DNA of 64,000 nt from Azolla caroliniana (lineage: Eukaryota > Polypodiophyta). The number at the start of each line of letters is the position of its first letter. Positions within the stretch are counted from its first letter, which is position 1. The stretch lies in the NCBI GenBank assembly GCA_043228905.1, contig JBHGNT010000001.1, positions 20,584,001 to 20,648,000 of the forward strand. Reading direction: 5' to 3'. The notes under the pieces are model-generated. The model had not been told where the DNA came from and ran no database searches. It was given only the letters and a program-made list of their open reading frames with translations. The position numbers and the translations under genes are program-made. Positions 58,701-64,000 of this stretch are shown here, piece by piece.

Positions 58701-59056
58701 CAAGGCCACAAAAGCAAGCAATAAGCAGGAATGGGGTGTTATTTGATAATTTCTCTTCTGAATCGTCAGGTAAGATCAACGTTGGAATGAAATCACATTG
58801 CTTGTTGTAATTCATATTAAACATAAGATCAACTCTCTTCTTATTGCAACCACCTCTCTTTCCTATATTAATATCAAGGTTCATTTTGAGTAAGGGTATT
58901 GCTCTGATATTATCCCCTTTCAACCATTTGTTTTTTTTTTGGTAATGGGCAGGTATTTTTCAACCCCAGTCTCCCACATTGATACACCACCGTGTCATTG
59001 GTTTGTCAAGAAAATTCAAACCACCATCACTACATCCATATCTATCTAACAATTGA
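55709..59056 (+). CDS. RAD51AP1-like protein, spliced host gene
   Basis: Seven exons with GT-AG borders and matching phases: 55709-55762, 56118-56408, 57368-57577, 57686-57799, 58534-58600, 58695-58769, 58953-59056 (stop TGA), about 304 residues. Exon 1 reads MQYQSRRNLALKKVSLSQ. Exon 2 starts with a ubiquitin-interacting-like helix (EEALQINRAIEESLREA, Ala and Ser in the canonical positions) and ends in a run of Glu before RQKKRVYNIE. Exon 3 is acidic, then basic (LRAKRKRVSITKKCRDR). The C-terminus contains GLSRKFKPPSLHP, the same GLSR-x6-LHP spacing as the RAD51-binding motif of human RAD51AP1. RAD51AP1 stimulates RAD51 strand exchange in homologous recombination in the nucleus. The size, acidic character and motif place fit. 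A separate possible acidic exon (see 56018-56056) would add residues resembling the RAD51AP1 N-terminus. Exon borders are my reading, unconfirmed by RNA. Family assignment is moderately sure. Confidence 0.65.
56018..56056 (+). other. possible acidic exon with a defective donor
   Basis: After an acceptor-like TATTTTTAG, an open 39-base stretch codes for AGNTNFDDDDDIK in phase with exon 1, and then meets AAG-ATATTT where a donor AAG-GTATTT would be expected. RAD51AP1 proteins have an N-terminal FD(S)DDD-type acidic patch. Either a G-to-A change destroyed the donor, a non-canonical donor is used, or this is not an exon. Confidence 0.35.
56554..56890. repeat. intron 2 direct duplication, period ~201 bp
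   Basis: The segment ACATATTCTAC...TTTTGTGATTGATGGGCAT...CTTCAAATAATTC occurs at about 56570-56690 and 56771-56885, about 85-90 percent alike by eye. It lies in an AT-rich intron; no transposon ends were found. The rest of this intron (to 57367) holds no recognised feature. Confidence 0.7.
57800..58533. other. long AT-rich intron 4 with imperfect repeats
   Basis: This is non-coding. Three imperfect ~65-bp repeats (GAGGTTGGTGGGAGCAAATGTTGAGG-like; 58220, 58265, 58330, 58385) are visible. They resemble old intron duplications. Confidence 0.5.
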
Positions 59057-59352
59057 AAGCTACGAAAATTCCAAAATCTTGTTTTGGCAAAGTATTGAAT
59101 TGTAATTTTGTATCCATTGTGAGGGATGGTAAAACTGTCCTAAAAAGTTAATCACTGAACAGAACATACATACACATTGCTTAAATTGATTACGGGTGTG
59201 GCATATTAAGAATTTGATTCGCGATGTTAAAAATGTCTAGGCCACATAAAATTGGGGGTTGATCGATCGTTCACCATGTTCTAGAAATTGAAGTGTTTGT
59301 TTTGCATTGCCAAAATGTGCACAATGCTCATACATTTAGGTTTGACTAGTGA
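59057..59352. other. 3' flank of the host gene
   Basis: No coding signal. A poly(A) signal cannot be assigned with confidence. The Mutator-like element starts at 59362, about 300 bases after the stop codon. Confidence 0.4.
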
Positions 59353-59361
59353 TTAATTAAT

Positions 59362-60373
59362 GGGAAAAGTACCAGGATAACCATGGAAGTTCGTCTATTT
59401 ACCAGAATGCCCTTGAAAGTTCCAAATTTATCAAACTACCTCAATGTCCAAAAAATACACTTTATAAAGTAATTATACACTTAAATCTACAAGCCCTATT
59501 TATTAGAATACCTTTCAAACACAAATTTCTTTACTTAAGTGATTCTTTAGGTCCTTTGTACCTAATAGTGTAGTCTTTTTTTTTTTTTTTGTTCATTGGG
59601 TTGATCAATCGTCTTTATCATCAGAATATGGGGTTACCTTGTGCATTATTAGATATATTTGATTTTGTGGATATTTTTGGAATTACAGTTTTTGTAGACG
59701 GATCAAAATTAACATGTAATTATTTAATTTTGATAATTAATTTTGGTTTGCAAGTATTTTTGAAATTGATGAGATTGATGAGATTTAGTTGTGATTACAT
59801 TTTGGTAACAAAATTTTGTGTAAAATCATGAAATTTGGTTTAAGATGGCATTTTAATAGCAAAGTGTTATGTGAGACTTCGTTTAAAATGTCATTTTGGT
59901 AGCAAAGTTTTTCGTGAGATTTGGTTTAACATTTTGGCCGCAAATTCATGGATTTTGGCTTCAAAATAGCTTCCCAATGGTAAAATTTGGTGTACGATCA
60001 AATGTTTTGGTTTTAACATTAAGTTTTGGTCATTTTAATTACAAATTTTCTTTTTATGGGATTAAGCCAGTAAAACTCAGTGTAAATTTATAGAATTGGA
60101 TTTTAAGGTCACCTTTCAATTGAAATTTTTGATATATAATATAATTTTGATAATTTCGTTGAATTTATGATGTATTTTGAAAAATAAAATTGGTATAAAT
60201 TGGTCAAAATAGGTATATAGTGGCATTATGGTAAATAAGTTTAGGTTTAAGGGTACTTTGGTAAATAAGGCTTGTAGATTTGAGTGTATAATTACTTTAT
60301 AAAGTGTATTTTTTTGGACATAGGGGTAGTTTGGTAAATTTGGAACTTCTAGGGGTATCCTGGTACTTTTCCC
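59362..60373. mobile_element. non-autonomous Mutator-like (MULE) element with long TIRs
   Basis: Terminal inverted repeats of about 130-160 bp: GGGAAAAGTACCAGGATA at the left, its complement TATCCTGGTACTTTTCCC at the right end. Both arms also share TACACTTTATAAAGTAATTATACACT. The left arm has a ~30-bp partial duplication. A perfect 9-bp TSD, TTAATTAAT, occurs at 59353-59361 and 60374-60382, the length typical of Mutator superfamily elements. The ~700-bp interior is AT-rich and codes for no transposase, so it depends on an autonomous partner. It lies about 300 bp downstream of the host gene stop. Confidence 0.88.
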
Positions 60374-60382
60374 TTAATTAAT

Positions 60383-61239
60383 CAATGCCAATGAAGTTGG
60401 CATTGCATGTGATATTTAGATTCCATTAGGTATTGAGTTCTTAGCCTCTATAAATTTGTAGGATGCAATAGTAATTTCTCTTTGAAAAGTGTGTTTATTT
60501 TGATGGAATTGCGGTACTAAAAAAAAAACGATTTCAGTGGACAAATATGACCCTAATGACAAAAAAATTACATTTTCTTGTAATGCATGTGAAAATGAGT
60601 AATAACTCACAATATTCATGAATTTTATTAATAAATATTGCAATTGAGAGTGCACATTGTAATTGGGAGAGGTTCATCTTAAGGCAAAGATATGTCGAAA
60701 GCATAATTAGTTGTGATCAAAAGTAGAGAGCATTGTACCAAATTTTGATAGTCAAACTCTTGAACTTGTTTTGAGCAATGGTGCATACTTGATTATTGTC
60801 ATCACTTGTGCCCTAATGCCTTGTCATGTGAGTTATGTTATATGGAAGAAATGGTTTAGATGGCCGACAACGAGAATGGCTCTAACATGTATAGATGTGT
60901 GGTTTCCTTGTATGACGAAGAATATGGTTTTATGGGTGGGTACAACATATGTAGTATGTGATCCTCCATAGTTTTCCATATTGTGATACATTGGTAGTGC
61001 AAACGTTGTGAGCTCATTTGGCCTTATCATTTAAAGGAAGAAGTTGCAAAAGTGCCTCGTTTATAGTGAGAACTTGGCTTGGAGAAACTTTGTGAGAAAA
61101 TGTTTTTGGACATTTTCAAAGTTTTTCCAAGTGGACGTACAGATATTATTGCATATTTTTGTACCACTAGTGTCGAAATGGTATTTCTCAAGAACCAAAC
61201 ACATAATTTCTCCATTATTGCATGTGTTCTCAAATGCAT
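60383..61239. other. AT-rich intergenic DNA, no gene seen
   Basis: Only short chance frames. No LTR, TIR or RNA gene recognised. Confidence 0.5.
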
Positions 61240-61592
61240 AATAACACATTCTTTCTATCTATGATTTGTAGGAACTTCAAGGCTATGCACAATTTCAAGT
61301 GGCTCATTATTGTACATAATGCATGGTTTATCTTTATTTTGGCACTTCATAAGCATAATCTTTGTTTTAAAGATGTTGAGAGTTAACTTAACATGATATA
61401 AAGTTCTTCTAATGCTGCATAATAGCACATTCTTTCCATCTATGATTTGAAGGAACTTCAAGGCTTTCCACAATTTCAAGTTACTTATTATTGTACATAG
61501 TGCATGTTTTATCTTTCTTTTGGCACTTCACAAGCATAATCTTTATTTAAAAGATGTTGACACTTAACTTAGCATGATGTAAAATTCTTCAA
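61240..61592. repeat. tandem duplication, period ~181 bp
   Basis: Copies at about 61240-61412 and 61421-61592 share TCTATGATTTG.AGGAACTTCAAGGCT, TTATTGTACATA.TGCATG and CATAATCTTT.TTTAAAGATGTTGA. They are non-coding and of unknown origin. Confidence 0.75.
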
Positions 61593-61599
61593 GGATAGG

Positions 61600-62838
61600 T
61601 GATTATGCCAACTTTGCTCAAGTGGCTGAGTCATCTATGCCATAAAGATGAGAATGGGATATCAACCAAAAACAAGTCACCCTCTTGAGTGTGACATACA
61701 ACGGGTACAGAGAATGTACCTTCGGCCCATGAGCAAGTAGGAGGTTCCCTCTTTGGAGTGTCCACCCTCTTGAAGAGAAGTTGGCACAAACGCTTGCTTC
61801 GTAAAGTTGTCCCACCGAAATCAATAGTCATGTCAGTTTTGGGACATGTTGGATGTTATGAAGTACTAAAGTAGAAACATCTAGAAGGTTGAGTTCTATT
61901 GTGCATATAACAATGATTGCATAATGCTGGGCATTGTCAACTCGAATTGAGTTCAAATTCTTAGCCGTATATTGCCAAAATTGTGACCGATAAGGAGTCA
62001 TGTGATAGGAGGCACCCGAATCGAGAAGCTAGCTCGTACATAACTTCTTTGGTTGTGTACAAAACTTCCAACTTGACCATATTTTCGATCACAAGGATGT
62101 TCTGGTCATCTAAAAGAATTCGGATGTAGAGTCGACAATGGAAGCTGCAACAACGAAATTTACTTCCTCCTGTCGGCTGCCCCTTTGCTCGCCTTTTTGA
62201 GCCTTCTCATTCTTGGCCTTGAGGGCACAACATTAGGTTTTGATGTATCCAAGCTTCATGCAATAATTGCATGTTTGAGTGTCCTTGGACTAGCTTCGGC
62301 CTCTTGCATTGTGTGGCATTTGGGAAGAACTTCTTCCCTGACTATTTGGTTGGTCAACCAAACTCTATATTACGAAGGCGTCACTTACTGACTTGTGCAC
62401 AAATGTTTTCCGCCGAGTGTCTTTGGACAAGGTGGAGCTCGTAATCTCGAAGTACTTTACGACCGTAGCCGATGTGTTACACATGGTCGTAACGAAAGTT
62501 TCCCATGAAGGGGGAAGACTGCTCATCAACAAGAGAGCTTTTATCTCATCGTCAATAGTCATTCCTTGGGCCAAAATCTAAGAATTTATACTTTTGTGGT
62601 CGTTTAGGTGAGCCTGGACCGAATCGGATTCTTTCATCCGAAGATTATAAAGGCACCGAATCAAATAGATCTTCATTGCGGCCACCGTTGTCTCATATGT
62701 ATCCGACAACGTTTTCCAGAGTTGATAGGTTGTCAGACATGATTGCACTGTATAATAAACCGATTTGGATAAGTGCATCTGAATGGTGGCACTAGCTATA
62801 CGGTCCAACATCAGCCGCTCATTCAGCTGTGAGCACAA
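61600..62838 (-). pseudogene. copia M gag to protease fragment, heavily decayed
   Basis: The frame 62838-62578 and, after one stop, 62574-62365 carry a UBN2-type gag core (LTTYQLWKTLSDTYETTVAA, IRCLYNLRMKESDSVQAHL, KALLLMSSLPPSWETFVTTM). Further left, a broken zinc-knuckle region (CNYCMKLGYIK) and protease-like pieces are scattered through many stops to about 61600. The N-terminal third of gag is cut off at about 62830 by the LTR of copia N. Confidence 0.75.
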
Positions 62839-63180
62839 CCGTTAGTGCGGAACAAAAACATCACTATGTGATGAATGTTGGGGACAAGGACGTCAATGCG
62901 GAAGTGCAAGCAACATTCGTGATGAAGAGGAACTTGTGTGTCTGCATGAGCAAGATAGACACAAGAGAGATAGAGAGAGAGATAGGCACAAAGAAATGTT
63001 ATTTTTCTCAAGCAACAGTTTACAAATTACAACCAACAACCTTTTCTAAAGGTTACAAAGTCACTTTATATAGTGACTGTCCTAGGGCAATTGCCCTTTA
63101 TGCTATTTATAGAAATAGCCCAAACTTGGGTTGTCCAAAGGGACAGTGTGGATACGACCATTATACACTCGTATTCGACA
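62830..63180 (-). repeat. 3' LTR of copia N
   Basis: On the minus strand it starts TGTCGAATACGAG directly after a PPT (63181-63198). It has GCTATTTATAGAAATAG and TATATAGTGAC segments (TATA region) and a GA-rich R/U5 part. The left boundary is uncertain (TGTGAGCACAAC at ~62828 is a candidate). Confidence 0.65.
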
Positions 63181-64000
63181 CTCCCCCGTAATGGGCGTAT
63201 ACATGGGTTATCTAAAAAATTACAGGTATATATAAGGTTTATTGGACAGATTGGTTTTGTTAGAGTCGGCAAGATCCGAAGACAGAAGACCAAACCGGTC
63301 GGGTCGGAAGAGCTGAAGCCGATCCTCAAAGAACCGATGTCGGTGGTCCGAAACCATCCTGTGCTGTGTCCGACTTTAACCGGACCGATTTTTCGTTACG
63401 CCCATCTGTTGCTGAAGGGACCGGAAGCGATCCGCCGAAAGACACTTGGTCATTCCATCTACGACATTATCAGTTGTGGATATTTTCTCGAGACCGATTT
63501 TCCCTGAAATGACGTAGTCCCGAACGAAGTGATATCGAACGTCGATATGCTTGGAGGCATTGTGGTGAACCGGATTCTTTGACAAAGCAACAACACTCTA
63601 ACTGTCGCTGTAGACAACTGGAGCCGAGTCAGAGTCGACTTGTCGAAACGTGTGTGCCAGCTGACCGAGCCATAAAGCTTCTTTTGCCGCGTCGGACACA
63701 GCTACATATTCCGCTTTGGTCGTTGAGGTGGCTGTGCACTCCTGAAGTTTTGACTTGCACGCGATTGCTCCATTGCCGAATTTGAAGCAGTATCCGGTTG
63801 TTGATTTCCAACTGTCCGTACAGTCGGCGAAGTCCGAGTCGGTGTAACCGACTACACCTGAGGTTGAGTTCGGGCCGAAAAGAATGTCGTGGTCTTTTGT
63901 GCTAGCTAGATATCTGAACACATGCTTGACTGCGTTCCAGTGCGATCGGCCGGGGTTGTGCATGAATCTATTGACGACTCCTACAACGTGAGAAATATTA
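63181..64000 (-). pseudogene. copia N RNase H, continues beyond the window
   Basis: On the minus strand: NPGRSHWNAVKHVFRYL, GYTDSDFADCTDSWKSTTGY, STTKAEYVAVSDAAKEALWL, then VYSDS followed by a TAG at 63598 where copia has CDSQ, then SKNPVHHNASKHIDVRYHFVRD and DNVVDGMTKCLS. Between this and the LTR lie about 190 bases of 3' untranslated sequence and the PPT (CGGGGGAG). One CAG-to-TAG change explains the stop. RT should lie to the right of the window. Confidence 0.85.

Overview
This window is plant nuclear DNA, most likely from a flowering plant. It has plant-type Ty1/copia and Ty3/gypsy LTR retrotransposons primed by plant tRNAs, a Mutator-like element, long AT-rich introns and one intron-containing host gene. 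There is no bacterial operon layout. About nine tenths of the window is nested LTR retrotransposons of very different ages. All identifications come from reading motifs, LTR ends (TG...CA), primer-binding sites (PBS), polypurine tracts (PPT) and target-site duplications (TSD); no database was consulted. Element letters are my own labels.

Layout: 0.2-3.6 kb, 3' end of a gypsy relative (G1) with repetitive GC-rich open frames. 3.7-6.7 kb, truncated copia A (minus). 6.7-12.0 kb, 5'-truncated gypsy G2 (plus) with an atypical reverse transcriptase (RT). 12.0-27.15 kb, an old chromovirus C (minus) that lost most of pol and carries copia B (12176-17396, TSD TCTTT), cutting its chromodomain, and a dimeric gag-only element I with three LTRs (19172-25152, TSD CTATG), cutting its leader. 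27.15-34.1 kb, a graveyard: a decayed copy of the extra ORF of element D, a lone minus-strand LTR, a chromovirus RNase H fragment split by a solo LTR, and copia H split by a gag-only element G primed by tRNA-Trp. 34.1-49.8 kb, copia E (minus) containing intact gypsy element D (35339-45546, TSD GTCGC, identical LTRs). 49.8-50.5 kb, low-copy AT-rich DNA. 50.5-55.5 kb, chromovirus K (TSD CTCCC). 55.5-59.1 kb, the only recognisable host gene. 59.4-60.4 kb, a non-autonomous Mutator-like element with 9-bp TSD. 61.6-64 kb, two decayed copia fragments.

The host gene has seven plausible coding exons encoding an acidic protein of about 304 residues, with a ubiquitin-interacting-like helix near the N-terminus and a C-terminal GLSR-x6-LHP motif. 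That motif matches the RAD51-binding motif of RAD51AP1, so I read it as a RAD51AP1-like recombination protein. Chromovirus K sits about 230 bp upstream of its start codon.

The youngest insertion, D, has a single gag-pol ORF and then a second sense ORF of about 960 codons coding for a coiled-coil protein. This ORF is preceded by a 63-A tract and its own TATA box. A diverged copy of the same ORF survives at 27.15-29.3 kb, so it is an old family trait. D and the dimeric element I are the most unusual structures here.
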